Origin: CAIXQW01 sp046049675
GTDB taxonomy: Bacteria > Bacteroidota > Bacteroidia > Chitinophagales > Chitinophagaceae
NCBI GenBank assembly: GCA_046049675.1
Contig: JBJORA010000086.1
Span: 1 to 28,106 of the forward strand
DNA length: 28,106 nt
Direction: 5' to 3'
Shown here in pieces: positions 17,099 to 25,228 of this stretch (position 1 is the first letter of the stretch; the number at the start of each line of letters is the position of its first letter). A program made the position numbers and the translations under genes. Under the pieces are notes generated by a model. The model ran no database searches. It was not told the origin of the DNA and worked only from the letters and a program-made list of their open reading frames with translations.

Positions 17099-17124
17099 AG
17101 AATATCTAGGTTTTGGTTAAAGAA
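17094..17124. repeat. Direct repeat GTTAAAGAA, two copies 22 bp apart
   Basis: Copies at 17094-17102 and 17116-17124. The 22-bp spacing is about two helical turns, as expected of paired operator half-sites. The first copy overlaps the right arm of the neighbouring dyad. Confidence 0.4.
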
Positions 17125-17389
17125 AACTAAAACTTATTCACTTGCTTGTATGCAGCAATTTAGCATGTGCTTTATAAGTTCGCGCTTCAGCACATGTTGC
17201 CAAATACAGCCTGTTATCGAATACCAATGCATACTAGTTGTATTGAAAAATTACTTTTATGTGCTACACAGCGCGAGGTCGGTGCAGGTTATATTGTAGT
17301 TGCAGGTGCTACTAACGCAGCATGGCTACGAACGCAATCTGCTCTTGTATCATACGCTTGCTAGGTCAACTTATAAATGAGTAACTCAC

Positions 17390-19744
17390 CTATTTAACCA
17401 CCTTCACAACCTGCCTCATGCCATTTCTACTAGCAACAAGCATATACACACCTGCTGGTAAAGTACTCGTATCAAAACTTGATTCGCCGCTGCTGCAATA
17501 AAGCACTTTATTGATACGAACAGCGCCTTGTGCATCTATCAACTGAAGTTGAATTGTACCGCCAGTTTGCTTTGCATCGCATTGAACCTTTAAGGTATTT
17601 ACAAACGGATTTGGTTGTGCACTAATCATTGCTGTTTCGCCAATGGTTGCCGTTGCAATATTACTTAGCACTAAACTACCATCTGTTTTTTTGATGCGAA
17701 CAACATATTTATGCGTGCCTGCGTCAACATTTTTATGCAAGAACTTTGTTACGCCATTTGTAGATGTAAAGATGATTTTGCCGTCACACATAAGTTCTGT
17801 ACTGACTGCGCCTGCTTCTAATTTGCTAGACCATGTTAATTGTACATCGTTATTAAAGGCACTTGCTTGCAATAGCAGTTGTTCGTTGGCGGCAAGAGGA
17901 CTTACAATGGGGTAACTAACTTCTACGAGCATTTGTACTGGCAAGTGGTCACTCATATTTGCCAATTTGCGCAAAACTAACGTAGGCACACCACTACTAT
18001 TAATGGCTGTGTCCACGCGGCGATTAAACAAATTTCCATCGTTACCCACTGCGCCGTTGGTGCCTTTTATATAAGTTACGTGCTTGCTGCCATTCATAAT
18101 TGGGTCGGTTGCAAGCAAAAAATCCAAACGACTATCTAAGCCGCCTTTAGCGCCGCATTCTAGGCTATTTTGCCAACTTGCTCTCGCAGCTTGTGTATGT
18201 AATGGTGCATATGCAATATTGCTTTCCCATGCATTGGCAGAGCCACTTGGATTAAGTGGAATAGGGTCGTTAAACTTATACAAGCCTGTCGTCAAATTTT
18301 GATAAGCACCTTCATTGCTCGTGTACAAATTCATATCGCCACCAATAATGCCATTGCGCTCGGTGGTGTACTTGCTGCGAATACTGTCCATTACTGTTTG
18401 GCATTCGTTAGCGCGGTCTATACTGTCTTGGCTTGGATTAAAAAGCCCTTTTGCCTTGGTATGTATACCATAGATATCTAAGAATGTTGTGTCGCCGTGC
18501 ACACCTAGTTGTGGGTCGTTGCCATAGAATATCCACACACCACAATCACGAAGGTCTGTTTTGAAAGTATCTACTTTATACAGCGTAACTTTTTCCGTGT
18601 TGTAGTAGCAGGCATTATTGTATTTGTTGTTGATCGTACTACGATTGTAAATAAAAGGTGCCATCGCATATTTTGTTACACCGCCAATATTGAGCGAGTG
18701 ACTTAGAATTGTATCAGCGCCTCCTTGCGTTTGTAATTCTTGTACAAAGAAAATGTCTGGCTTGATGTAATTAAGAATCACGCCCAATGTATCCCAACGT
18801 GCAGGGCCTAGTTCTACTGGCGAGCATGCACCACCAAGTGCATATACACCGCCTCTAGGGAAATTAAGTACATTGTAGGTTACTATCTTTAATGTATCTA
18901 CACTTGGACAAGTAGCTTGAATGTTAAGCGTGCTTAAAGGCGCATTTTGAGTAAAGGCGCCACTTGTTGCACCTAAGGTAACAGGCGATTGCCCGCTGTA
19001 GCTTAAGTTATTAAATGTAGCAACACCTGCAATTGCATTTGTACTAATCGTGCCACCCAAGCTGCCACCGCCGCTTTGTACGTTTAAGTTCACCAATGCG
19101 TTATACGTTGTATCTACAAAACCATTGGCATCAGTTGCTTGCACCGTTACACTAAAAGGCGAATTGCTTGGCACACAATTTTGCGTAGCACTTGCAAAAC
19201 GAAGTTCGCTTGCTACCGCATGGCATACGGCTTGCGGCATACAAATTTCGTCTACATAACATGCACCGCTAGTCCAGCGATACATATACCAGCGAACATA
19301 AATGCCAAAATTTGGCAGCAATAAGTTGTTTGGAATATTAATAGACTTTAATGTGTAGGTTGTATTTGGCGCAACAATGCTGTCCAATGTAGTCCATGCA
19401 ATATTGTCTATGCTATACTCAATAGCCACAGCCCAGCTATTAGCCGAACCGCTACTACGCCAGTAGAATTTTACAGAATCGGGACATGTTACTAGGCGCG
19501 AACGAACATATTCGCCAACAGTGTTTAGCCCTGCGCGAAACGAATCTAACGTAGCTGGTTGATATGCCAAATTAAAAGTTTGTGGAACCGAAGGCTTAAA
19601 CTCTATACCATTTGCTAGCCAACCACTTGGCGGATTCGCAGGTGTAGCACCATTAAAACTTTCTTGTAGTGCGCCACATTGTGCATTGGCCTGAAAGCCT
19701 AGTGCAAAAGCAAGCAGTACTACGAGTGTAAAATTTTTAATCAT
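17390..19744 (-). CDS. Secreted endonuclease/exonuclease/phosphatase-family enzyme with T9SS type A domain
   Basis: 784 residues. Signal peptide MIKNFTLVVLLAFALGFQANAQ. A jelly-roll-like region (about 25-170) and an Ig-like module (about 180-275) precede the EEP catalytic domain (about 284-610). EEP motifs present: IVTYNVLN (Asn291), FFVQELQ (Glu336), DIYGIHTKA (His428), IIGGDMNLYT (Asp470, Asn472) and MSDHLPV (Asp599, His600). The metal-dependent active site thus looks complete, and the substrate could be nucleic acid or another phosphodiester. An Ig-like linker (about 620-705) and a type A sorting domain (ISAQPNPFVNTLKV ... LPAGVYMLVASRNG) close the protein. It is expected to be exported and could supply phosphate or digest extracellular DNA; substrate choice is inference. 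ATG start; monocistronic. Confidence 0.94.
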   Translation of the reverse strand: MIKNFTLVVLLAFALGFQANAQCGALQESFNGATPANPPSGWLANGIEFKPSVPQTFNLAYQPATLDSFRAGLNTVGEYVRSRLVTCPDSVKFYWRSSGSANSWAVAIEYSIDNIAWTTLDSIVAPNTTYTLKSINIPNNLLLPNFGIYVRWYMYRWTSGACYVDEICMPQAVCHAVASELRFASATQNCVPSNSPFSVTVQATDANGFVDTTYNALVNLNVQSGGGSLGGTISTNAIAGVATFNNLSYSGQSPVTLGATSGAFTQNAPLSTLNIQATCPSVDTLKIVTYNVLNFPRGGVYALGGACSPVELGPARWDTLGVILNYIKPDIFFVQELQTQGGADTILSHSLNIGGVTKYAMAPFIYNRSTINNKYNNACYYNTEKVTLYKVDTFKTDLRDCGVWIFYGNDPQLGVHGDTTFLDIYGIHTKAKGLFNPSQDSIDRANECQTVMDSIRSKYTTERNGIIGGDMNLYTSNEGAYQNLTTGLYKFNDPIPLNPSGSANAWESNIAYAPLHTQAARASWQNSLECGAKGGLDSRLDFLLATDPIMNGSKHVTYIKGTNGAVGNDGNLFNRRVDTAINSSGVPTLVLRKLANMSDHLPVQMLVEVSYPIVSPLAANEQLLLQASAFNNDVQLTWSSKLEAGAVSTELMCDGKIIFTSTNGVTKFLHKNVDAGTHKYVVRIKKTDGSLVLSNIATATIGETAMISAQPNPFVNTLKVQCDAKQTGGTIQLQLIDAQGAVRINKVLYCSSGESSFDTSTLPAGVYMLVASRNGMRQVVKVVK

Positions 19745-19761
19745 ATCAATTTTGTAAGCTA

Positions 19762-19769
19762 CAAAAATA
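19762..19769 (-). promoter_or_regulatory. Putative -7 box for the secreted EEP enzyme
   Basis: Minus strand TATTTTTG matches TAnnTTTG, 17 bases before ATG 19744. No clear -33 element is seen. Confidence 0.45.
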
Positions 19770-19856
19770 GACTTTTATCCAAGCATTATCGCACTTTTAA
19801 TACTGTTAATGCCTTAGCGCTTGACTATCAGTTAATAAGGACAAAGTAGCTTTTGC

Positions 19857-20321
19857 CTACTTGGCTGTGTCGCTCATATCATTGAGTAGCAATTTGCAAA
19901 CACGCTTATCTATAGGCAGCGTTAGCATATCTTCTGTAAGTTGCGAAAGCGGCACTAATCGCGCCTTTTCTGTTTCGTAGATGTTTGCATCTAGTGCTTG
20001 TACTTCTGTGCTTATTGGCAAATCTAATTGCGATAAAATCTTTACCTTGTAGTAAATACTTAATATCTGCTGATTGCTATTCCACGCGCTCGGTTGAAAA
20101 TAATCCGTGGTATAATAATGCGCTTGTACTTCAATATCTACATTAAGCTCTTCTTTAAATTCTCGCACTAGGCAGTCTCGTGTACCTTCGCCCCATTCTA
20201 AGCCGCCACCAGGAAATTTTGTAAAATAAAAGTCGCCAACCTTTTCATCTGTGACTAGTATATTATTGTTGTCGTCAATACAGAGGCCATAAATGCGCAC
20301 GGTTATTTTCTTCTCTGCCAT
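19857..20321 (-). CDS. NUDIX hydrolase
   Basis: 154 residues, typical for a single-domain NUDIX enzyme. The box GX5EX7REUXEEXGU is at residues 39-61: GGLEWGE, then GTRDCLV, REFKEELNV. The catalytic Glu residues are intact, while the usual Gly of EEXG is Asn60. Members hydrolyse nucleoside diphosphates linked to another group; the substrate cannot be read from the sequence. It begins 3 bases after the dapF stop, so it is the last gene of an operon with the nucleoside phosphorylase and dapF. ATG start. Confidence 0.92.
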   Translation of the reverse strand: MAEKKITVRIYGLCIDDNNNILVTDEKVGDFYFTKFPGGGLEWGEGTRDCLVREFKEELNVDIEVQAHYYTTDYFQPSAWNSNQQILSIYYKVKILSQLDLPISTEVQALDANIYETEKARLVPLSQLTEDMLTLPIDKRVCKLLLNDMSDTAK

Positions 20322-20324
20322 TGG

Positions 20325-21104
20325 CTAAATACTTACTGTTCCTTTGTACACAAATGTTGCAGGACCGCACAGCCACACATCAGTAAACTTGTGTTTGCCA
20401 TGATTAATACATTTTACCAATAAGGTGCCACCTTTTGTAGAGATGCGAACGTAATTACTGCCGATATTATCGCGTATTTGCACGAGTGCACATGCCACCA
20501 CGCCTGTGCCACAGCTATAGGTTTCGTCTTCTACGCCACGCTCGTAAGTAACGACTTGCAAGGTTTTATCTGAACGCACTTTTACAAAATTTACATTGAT
20601 GCCTTCTTTTACAAAGTCTTGGCTATTGCGAATTGCAGCACCTTGTGTTCGCACATCAATAGTACTCACTTCATCGCGAAACTGAACATAGTGTGGCGAC
20701 CCTGTGTTTAACACAAAATCTTGATTGTATGATGTTATACCTATTGTATCCTGCATATGCAGCTCAACATCGTTGTCGTCTATTTTACTTTGATGCGCAC
20801 CGTCTATGGCAATAAAACTTGCCTCAGTTTGCACAATGCCAAGGTCGCGTGCAAATACACTGATGCATCTACCGCCATTGCCACACATAGAACTTGTATT
20901 GCCGTCGCTATTAAAATATACCATTTCAAAATTGTATTGCTCGTGGTTTTGCAAAAGCATCAAGCCATCTGCACCAATACCAAAGCGCCTATGGCATAAG
21001 TGTGCAATATTTTTTTGTGAAAGGTTATTGTACTTGCCATCTCTATTATCTAACAACACAAAGTCGTTACCAGTACCATGGTATTTATAAAATTCTATCG
21101 TCAT
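20325..21104 (-). CDS. dapF: Diaminopimelate epimerase
   Basis: 259 residues from ATG 21104; a GTG two codons earlier is the alternative start. The opening MTIEFYKYHGTGNDFVLLDN is characteristic. Both catalytic cysteines are present: MCGNGGRC (Cys74) and ETYSCGTG (Cys198). The enzyme interconverts LL- and meso-diaminopimelate in the cytoplasm, supplying lysine and peptidoglycan precursors. It lies 8 bases after the stop of the nucleoside phosphorylase gene and 3 bases before the NUDIX gene, a tight three-gene run. No other lysine-pathway gene is in the window. Confidence 0.96.
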   Translation of the reverse strand: MTIEFYKYHGTGNDFVLLDNRDGKYNNLSQKNIAHLCHRRFGIGADGLMLLQNHEQYNFEMVYFNSDGNTSSMCGNGGRCISVFARDLGIVQTEASFIAIDGAHQSKIDDNDVELHMQDTIGITSYNQDFVLNTGSPHYVQFRDEVSTIDVRTQGAAIRNSQDFVKEGINVNFVKVRSDKTLQVVTYERGVEDETYSCGTGVVACALVQIRDNIGSNYVRISTKGGTLLVKCINHGKHKFTDVWLCGPATFVYKGTVSI

Positions 21105-21112
21105 GTTCACAC

Positions 21113-21994
21113 TTACATTGTCTCTATAATACCAAGGGTATGTTCTATCATTTTGTTGACAGCTGCTTTACCGTCTTTACTAAAATTCTTATTTACTCTG
21201 TTGGCTACGATTGTGTTGATACTTAGGCAGTCGTGGTTAAATACTTTGCCTAAGCCATAAATGGCACTAGTTTCCATTTCGAAATTGGTAATACGTGTTT
21301 GCTCAAATTTGAAAGTGCTTAGATTGTCAACCAAATCTTTGAACATCAAATTAGCTTTTACAACACGGCCTTGTGGTGCGTAAAAACCTGGACAAGTTAC
21401 CGTAATGCCTTTGTGGTATTCTTGGCCAAAAAAGCTAAGTAACAAGTCGCTTCCTTTTACGGCATAAGGTTGGATAGGGCTTTTGTACAACATTGTATAG
21501 TTTGCAAATTCGTTGCACAATTGCTGTTCGTGAGCCGAATGCTCGAAGTCGCGATAGTAATGCAGTACATTATCCAGTCCAATGCCATGCGTACTCACAA
21601 CCATACTATCCACAGGAATATCAGCCTGCAAGCTTCCACTTGTGCCCATGCGCATAATTTTTAGCTTGCGATGCGTCGGATTAATCGTGCGCGTTTCAAA
21701 ATTGATGTTGGCAACAGCATCCAGTTCGTTCAACACAATATCAATATTATCTGGGCCAATGCCACTGCTAATGCAAGTTATGCGCTGCTTGCCCACATAG
21801 CCCGTATGCGTTACAAATTCGCGATGCTGGGTTTTGAATTCTATTTTATCAAAATGCTTGCTTACTTCGGCTACACGATCGGGGTCGCCTACGGTAATTA
21901 CAATGTCGGCAAGTTCCTCCGCTTTGAGGTCTATATGGTAAATACTGCCACGTGCAGTGAGTATTAATTCGCTTTCGCCAATGGTATTTTGCAT
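21113..21994 (-). CDS. Nucleoside phosphorylase (PNP/UDP family, uridine phosphorylase-like)
   Basis: 293 residues. PNP_UDP_1 fold motifs: VITVGDPDRV (GDPDR at 36-40), MRMGTSGSLQ (115-123) and NFEMETSAIYGLG (237-249), where the Met-Glu pair contacts the ribose. The enzyme splits a nucleoside with phosphate into base and ribose-1-phosphate for salvage. Uridine phosphorylase is my best guess because of the GDPDR and NFEMETSAI pattern, but the purine or pyrimidine choice is not certain. ATG start. First gene of the run with dapF and NUDIX. The region upstream is shared with the divergent tRNA-Cys promoter, and I see no TAnnTTTG for this gene. Confidence 0.92.
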   Translation of the reverse strand: MQNTIGESELILTARGSIYHIDLKAEELADIVITVGDPDRVAEVSKHFDKIEFKTQHREFVTHTGYVGKQRITCISSGIGPDNIDIVLNELDAVANINFETRTINPTHRKLKIMRMGTSGSLQADIPVDSMVVSTHGIGLDNVLHYYRDFEHSAHEQQLCNEFANYTMLYKSPIQPYAVKGSDLLLSFFGQEYHKGITVTCPGFYAPQGRVVKANLMFKDLVDNLSTFKFEQTRITNFEMETSAIYGLGKVFNHDCLSINTIVANRVNKNFSKDGKAAVNKMIEHTLGIIETM

Positions 21995-22066
21995 TATCGT
22001 GTAAGCTGCTGTTGTGGCTGTAAATATCCTACAGAAAAAAGGGATTTACTATAATTCTTAATAATA

Positions 22067-22097
22067 TTTGGAAGGTTCTATTTTTTGCCTACATTTG
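22067..22097 (+). promoter_or_regulatory. Consensus promoter for tRNA-Cys
   Basis: TTTG (22067-22070), 19 bases, TACATTTG (22090-22097), an exact match to the Bacteroidota housekeeping promoter TTTG-N19-TAnnTTTG. Transcription should start near 22103, about 15 bases before the mature tRNA. Confidence 0.8.
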
Positions 22098-22117
22098 CAA
22101 TCCCTACGGGGCACAAT

Positions 22118-22188
22118 GGTCTTGTGGCCGAGTGGCTAGGCAGAGCTCTGCAAAAGCTTGTACATCGGTTCGAATCCGGTCAGGACCT
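22118..22188 (+). tRNA. tRNA-Cys (GCA)
   Basis: 71 bases that fold as a cloverleaf. The acceptor stem is GGTCTTG / CAGGACC with one G-U pair, and the D-arm is GCC / GGC. The anticodon stem GAGCT / AGCTT encloses the loop CTGCAAA, giving anticodon GCA. The T-arm is ATCGG-TTCGAAT-CCGGT, and the discriminator base is T, so U in the RNA, as usual for Cys. The CCA end is not encoded. It has its own promoter and terminator, so it is transcribed alone. Confidence 0.95.
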
Positions 22189-22193
22189 CACTT

Positions 22194-22222
22194 AAATAGG
22201 AACTCTTTATGGGTTCCTATTT
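22194..22222 (+). terminator. Terminator after tRNA-Cys
   Basis: AAATAGGAAC / GTTCCTATTT, a 10-bp stem with a 9-base loop, followed by TGTTTTTC. It starts 5 bases after the tRNA. Confidence 0.85.
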
Positions 22223-22292
22223 TGTTTTTCACCCAGCTATTTCGCTACTAAAAGCCTGAACATCAGCTTATACTTGGTAGCCAACAATACCC

Positions 22293-22300
22293 TATCTTTG
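22293..22300 (+). promoter_or_regulatory. Putative -7 box for accD-smpB
   Basis: TATCTTTG matches TAnnTTTG, 20 bases before ATG 22321. A CTTG lies 16 bases upstream, slightly closer than the usual spacing. Confidence 0.5.
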
Positions 22301-22320
22301 TCAGTCAAATTTCGAGAAAG

Positions 22321-23220
22321 ATGAATTTAGATACTTCAGGGTTTGAGTTTGAAGAAGGCCAAGAAATGGCGAGAAGTACTTGGTTTAAGCGTATTAAGCA
22401 AGGTATTCTTACCAATACTAAGGATAAGCGCGAAACACCTGATGGTTTGTGGCACAAATGCCCAGGCTGTAAAAAAACGCATACTGTTACCGAAATGGAA
22501 GAAAGCGTGTGGTGTTGCCCAGATTGCGACCACCACAATCGTATTGATGCGCCAGACTATTTTGAGTTAATCTACGATGAGGGCAGTTGGAAAGAGCTTT
22601 TTGCTAATATTCGCAGCAAAGACCAGCTGGGCTTTGTAGATATTAAACCATACAAAGACCGCATTACCGAAGCAGAAAAGAAAAGCGGTGTGCCAGATGC
22701 CATGAGCGTAGCTGTTGGTACGGTAGAAGGTAAAGGCCTTGTAATTGCTGGCATGAACTTTAGTTTTATTGGCGGCAGTATGGGTAGTGTAGTTGGCGAA
22801 AAAATTGCACGCGCTATTGATTATGCTATTGAACACAAAATGGCTTTTATGATTATTAGTAAAAGTGGTGGTGCGCGCATGATGGAAAGTGCCTTTAGCT
22901 TAATGCAAATGGCTAAGAGCAGCGCTAAACTAACACAGCTTGCAAAGGCAAAGTTGCCATACATCAGTTTTATGACCGACCCAACCACGGGTGGTGTTAC
23001 TGCAAGCTATGCGATGCTTGGCGATATTAATATTGCTGAACCTAAGGCTTTGATAGGATTTGCTGGTCCACGCGTTATTAAGGATACAGTTAAAAAAGAT
23101 TTGCCAGAAGGTTTCCAACGCAGTGAGTTTTTGCTTGAGCATGGCTTTTTGGATTATATCGTTCGCAGAAAAGACTTGCGCGCCAATTTGAGCAAAATGA
23201 TTAGCTTCTTTATGAAGTAA
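22321..23220 (+). CDS. accD: Acetyl-CoA carboxylase carboxyltransferase subunit beta
   Basis: 299 residues. An N-terminal four-Cys zinc ribbon (Cys47, Cys50, Cys66, Cys69 in HKCPGCKK and WCCPDCDHH) precedes the crotonase-like carboxyltransferase domain, with FSFIGGSMGSVVGEKI, KSGGARMMES, TDPTTGGVTASYAMLGD and IGFAGPRVI. With the alpha subunit, not in this window, it transfers the carboxyl group from biotin to acetyl-CoA, making malonyl-CoA for fatty-acid synthesis. ATG 22321 is used here. ATG 22366 (MARSTWFKRI) is closer to where many AccD proteins begin and has AGAAGG upstream, so the first 15 residues are uncertain. smpB begins 4 bases after the stop. Confidence 0.97.
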   Translation: MNLDTSGFEFEEGQEMARSTWFKRIKQGILTNTKDKRETPDGLWHKCPGCKKTHTVTEMEESVWCCPDCDHHNRIDAPDYFELIYDEGSWKELFANIRSKDQLGFVDIKPYKDRITEAEKKSGVPDAMSVAVGTVEGKGLVIAGMNFSFIGGSMGSVVGEKIARAIDYAIEHKMAFMIISKSGGARMMESAFSLMQMAKSSAKLTQLAKAKLPYISFMTDPTTGGVTASYAMLGDINIAEPKALIGFAGPRVIKDTVKKDLPEGFQRSEFLLEHGFLDYIVRRKDLRANLSKMISFFMK

Positions 23221-23224
23221 TACC

Positions 23225-23677
23225 ATGGCAAAAAAACATGCAATGAAGGAGCTCGAGAATAGAGCTGCTTATTATAACTTTTTTATTGATGCCAAATACC
23301 AAGCGGGCATCGTACTTCAAGGTACAGAAGTAAAAAGTATTAGAGCTTCACGTGTGAGCTTCAATGATGCGTATTGCCAAATTGTAGACAATGAAATTTT
23401 CGTAAAAAGTTTGCACATCAGCGAGTATGCACATGGCGCCAATAGCAATCATAATCCTACGCAGGACCGCAAGCTTTTACTACAACGGAGAGAAATAAAG
23501 AAGCTGCATGCCAAAATCAAAGAGAAAGGATTTACGCTGATACCAATTCGTTTTTTTGAAAGCGAAGGCGGCTTAATCAAATTAGAAATTGCCTTGGCGC
23601 GTGGAAAGAAACTATACGACAAACGCGATAGCATTAAAAAGCGCGATAGCGATAGAGAATTGAAATTGAATGGTTAG
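23225..23677 (+). CDS. smpB: SsrA-binding protein
   Basis: 150 residues, the normal length. The beta-barrel core carries GIVLQGTEVKSIRASRVSF (GTEVKS at 33-38) and FVKSLHISEY. The basic C-terminal tail (ARGKKLYDKRDSIKKRDSDR) is the part that enters the vacant A-site channel. It binds tmRNA and brings it to stalled ribosomes for trans-translation. The tmRNA gene is not in this window. It is probably cotranscribed with accD, and its stop is only 3 bases from the convergent DUF2807 gene, leaving no room for a terminator between them. Confidence 0.97.
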   Translation: MAKKHAMKELENRAAYYNFFIDAKYQAGIVLQGTEVKSIRASRVSFNDAYCQIVDNEIFVKSLHISEYAHGANSNHNPTQDRKLLLQRREIKKLHAKIKEKGFTLIPIRFFESEGGLIKLEIALARGKKLYDKRDSIKKRDSDRELKLNG

Positions 23678-23680
23678 TAA

Positions 23681-24415
23681 TTACTGCGCAATCGCTTGCC
23701 CATTGCCCGTCACTCTGCTGCCGACCTTAATGCCTTTAGGATAATAGACATTGCCGTTACCAGTTATTTCTGCATCAATACTATCGGCTACATTAGTATG
23801 AATATTACCACTGCCTGTAAGGTTGGCTCGGCATAGTTTTACCGCATTGCCCTTGGCTTCAATATTGCCGCTGCCGTTAATACCATAGTCTGCTTTGATG
23901 CTAATGCAATTCTGCAAATAGATATTGCCACTGCCGCTTAAATTGGCTTCAAGTTGTTCAAACAAGCCATTATTGACGCGCATATTGCCGCTACCCATTA
24001 AGCCGAGTTGCATATGCTTGCTAACGATATTGCCACCGATGTTGAAGTCGCCGCTACCAAGCAGTTTTGCACTTACTAAACTTGGCACATGTACCACAAC
24101 TGTTATTGGTGTTTTCGCGTTGTAACTAGCACTACCGTTTGTAGTTAATAAGAGTTCTTCTTTAGCTACTTCAGCTTTTAGCAAGGGCATAATATTGTCG
24201 TCGGCAGTAATGCTACAAAAAGCAGGCATACTACTGTCAACAGTAATGGCAACTTCGCCGGCTAAGTCACTTAGTACGCCATTGAAGTTATTAACTGGAA
24301 ATGTTTTTGTGGTGGCTTTGCCGCTACCCTGTACACCTAAATTATCGCAAGCAGAAAAAAGCAAGCAAATGGCAGCAGCAAGAATTATACCGCGAAAAGA
24401 AGTTGACGAACTCAT
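23681..24415 (-). CDS. DUF2807 (GIN-domain) lipoprotein
   Basis: 244 residues from ATG 24415, which places a lipoprotein signal at the N-terminus (SFRGIILAAAICLLFSAC, Cys in the lipobox LFSAC). The frame runs 23 codons further upstream into the neighbouring gene. The body is a DUF2807 auto-transporter-adhesin-head-like domain: repeating strands marked LLGSGDFNI, LMGSGNMRV, LSGSGNIYL, INGSGNIEA, LTGSGNIHT, ITGNGNVYY and VTGNGQAIA, about one per 20 residues, as expected of a beta-solenoid. It should be anchored to a membrane facing the periplasm or surface. Its molecular role is unknown. It lies 22 bases after the small CxxC gene and is probably cotranscribed with it. Confidence 0.9.
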   Translation of the reverse strand: MSSSTSFRGIILAAAICLLFSACDNLGVQGSGKATTKTFPVNNFNGVLSDLAGEVAITVDSSMPAFCSITADDNIMPLLKAEVAKEELLLTTNGSASYNAKTPITVVVHVPSLVSAKLLGSGDFNIGGNIVSKHMQLGLMGSGNMRVNNGLFEQLEANLSGSGNIYLQNCISIKADYGINGSGNIEAKGNAVKLCRANLTGSGNIHTNVADSIDAEITGNGNVYYPKGIKVGSRVTGNGQAIAQ

Positions 24416-24437
24416 GGGTCTTAGAAAAAATGTGAAA

Positions 24438-24647
24438 CTATAGTTTGCCTTTGTTATATCTATACCAAACAAAAGCAAGGCCAAGCATCAGAAAGACCGG
24501 AATAAATGCTAGGTATAAAATGCCGTTATTTAGCGCCTCGGCAGAGCCATCATTGAGGTCGGCAGCAGTTTTAGTACACATAGCACATTGCGCCGAACTA
24601 GCTAGCGAAGCGAAACATAAAACGACTGCAATAATCCAACGATACAT
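24438..24647 (-). CDS. Small exported CxxC membrane protein
   Basis: 69 residues. Signal-like N-terminus MYRWIIAVVLCFASLASSAQ, then CAMC (Cys21, Cys24) immediately after the likely cleavage site, a short polar stretch, and one membrane helix (GILYLAFIPVFLMLGLAFVWY) ending in YRYNKGKL. Small proteins of this layout occur in Bacteroidota beside SCO and DUF420 genes. The mature form would expose the Cys pair at the periplasmic side, where it might bind copper or exchange disulfides; that is inference. ATG start; 23 bases after the DUF420 stop. Confidence 0.85.
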   Translation of the reverse strand: MYRWIIAVVLCFASLASSAQCAMCTKTAADLNDGSAEALNNGILYLAFIPVFLMLGLAFVWYRYNKGKL

Positions 24648-24670
24648 AATACAAATATAAATGGTTTTTG

Positions 24671-25228
24671 TTAGCTAGGATAGAATGGGCTTATGAATAA
24701 ATACACGATTACGCCTGTTACGCTTACATAAAGCCATAAAGGGAAGGTGATTCTTGCAATTTTTTTGTGCTGGCTATACTCGCCAGTAAGTGCACGATAA
24801 GCTGTAAACAGAATAAAAGGCAAAATGCCAGCAGCGATCATTATATGCGTAATTAAAATAAAGTAATAGAAATATTTAAGCGCACCCGAGCCACCGTAAT
24901 GTACATCAGCATTAGCCATATGATGGATAATATAGGATACTAAAAATAGGCTGCTCAATACGATGGCGCTTAGCATGGTGCGTTTGTGCGCTTCTGCTTT
25001 ACGTTTCTTGATTTGTAAAAAACCAATCACTAGTAAAACACTTACCGCACTATTGATAACAGCATTAATCTTTGCAAACACAAAACGATCAAACGGAAAG
25101 TCTACAGAAATTAGCGGCTTGAATTTACCCAAAGCAAGTACCACAACAAACACTACAGTACTTAGGATGCGAATAATTAATTTGGCTTTACTATCATTTT
25201 TTGCGAGCATTGGTTGCATACTGTTCAT
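24671..25228 (-). CDS. DUF420 membrane protein
   Basis: 185 residues with about five hydrophobic segments. DUF420 features include FPFDRFVFAKINAVINSAVS near the start, His-containing segments (EAHKRTML, SYIIHHMANADVHYGG, YYFILITHIMIAAGILPFIL) and ARITFPLWLYVSVTGVIVYL near the end. The DUF420 protein CtaM of Staphylococcus has been reported to be needed for aa3-type oxidase function, so a role in haem-copper oxidase maturation is a reasonable inference, supported by the SCO gene directly upstream. The ATG abuts the SCO stop with no spacer, strong evidence for coupling. Confidence 0.9.
   Translation of the reverse strand: MNSMQPMLAKNDSKAKLIIRILSTVVFVVVLALGKFKPLISVDFPFDRFVFAKINAVINSAVSVLLVIGFLQIKKRKAEAHKRTMLSAIVLSSLFLVSYIIHHMANADVHYGGSGALKYFYYFILITHIMIAAGILPFILFTAYRALTGEYSQHKKIARITFPLWLYVSVTGVIVYLFISPFYPS

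Larger units (their letters stand above)
17029..17389. other. Intergenic interval
   Basis: 361 bases. The part next to the hypothetical gene carries a dyad and a pair of direct repeats, listed separately. A 65-codon open frame at 17167-17364 begins with GTG and has no recognisable features, so I do not call it a gene. Confidence 0.6.

Noticed and set aside
17167..17364. 65-codon open frame as a small gene
   Set aside because: GTG start, no ribosome-binding site or promoter seen, and no recognisable composition or motif.
9491..19744. Genomic island carrying the T9SS cargo genes
   Set aside because: No integrase, transposase, tRNA junction or flanking direct repeats; T9SS cargo genes are normal chromosomal content in this phylum.
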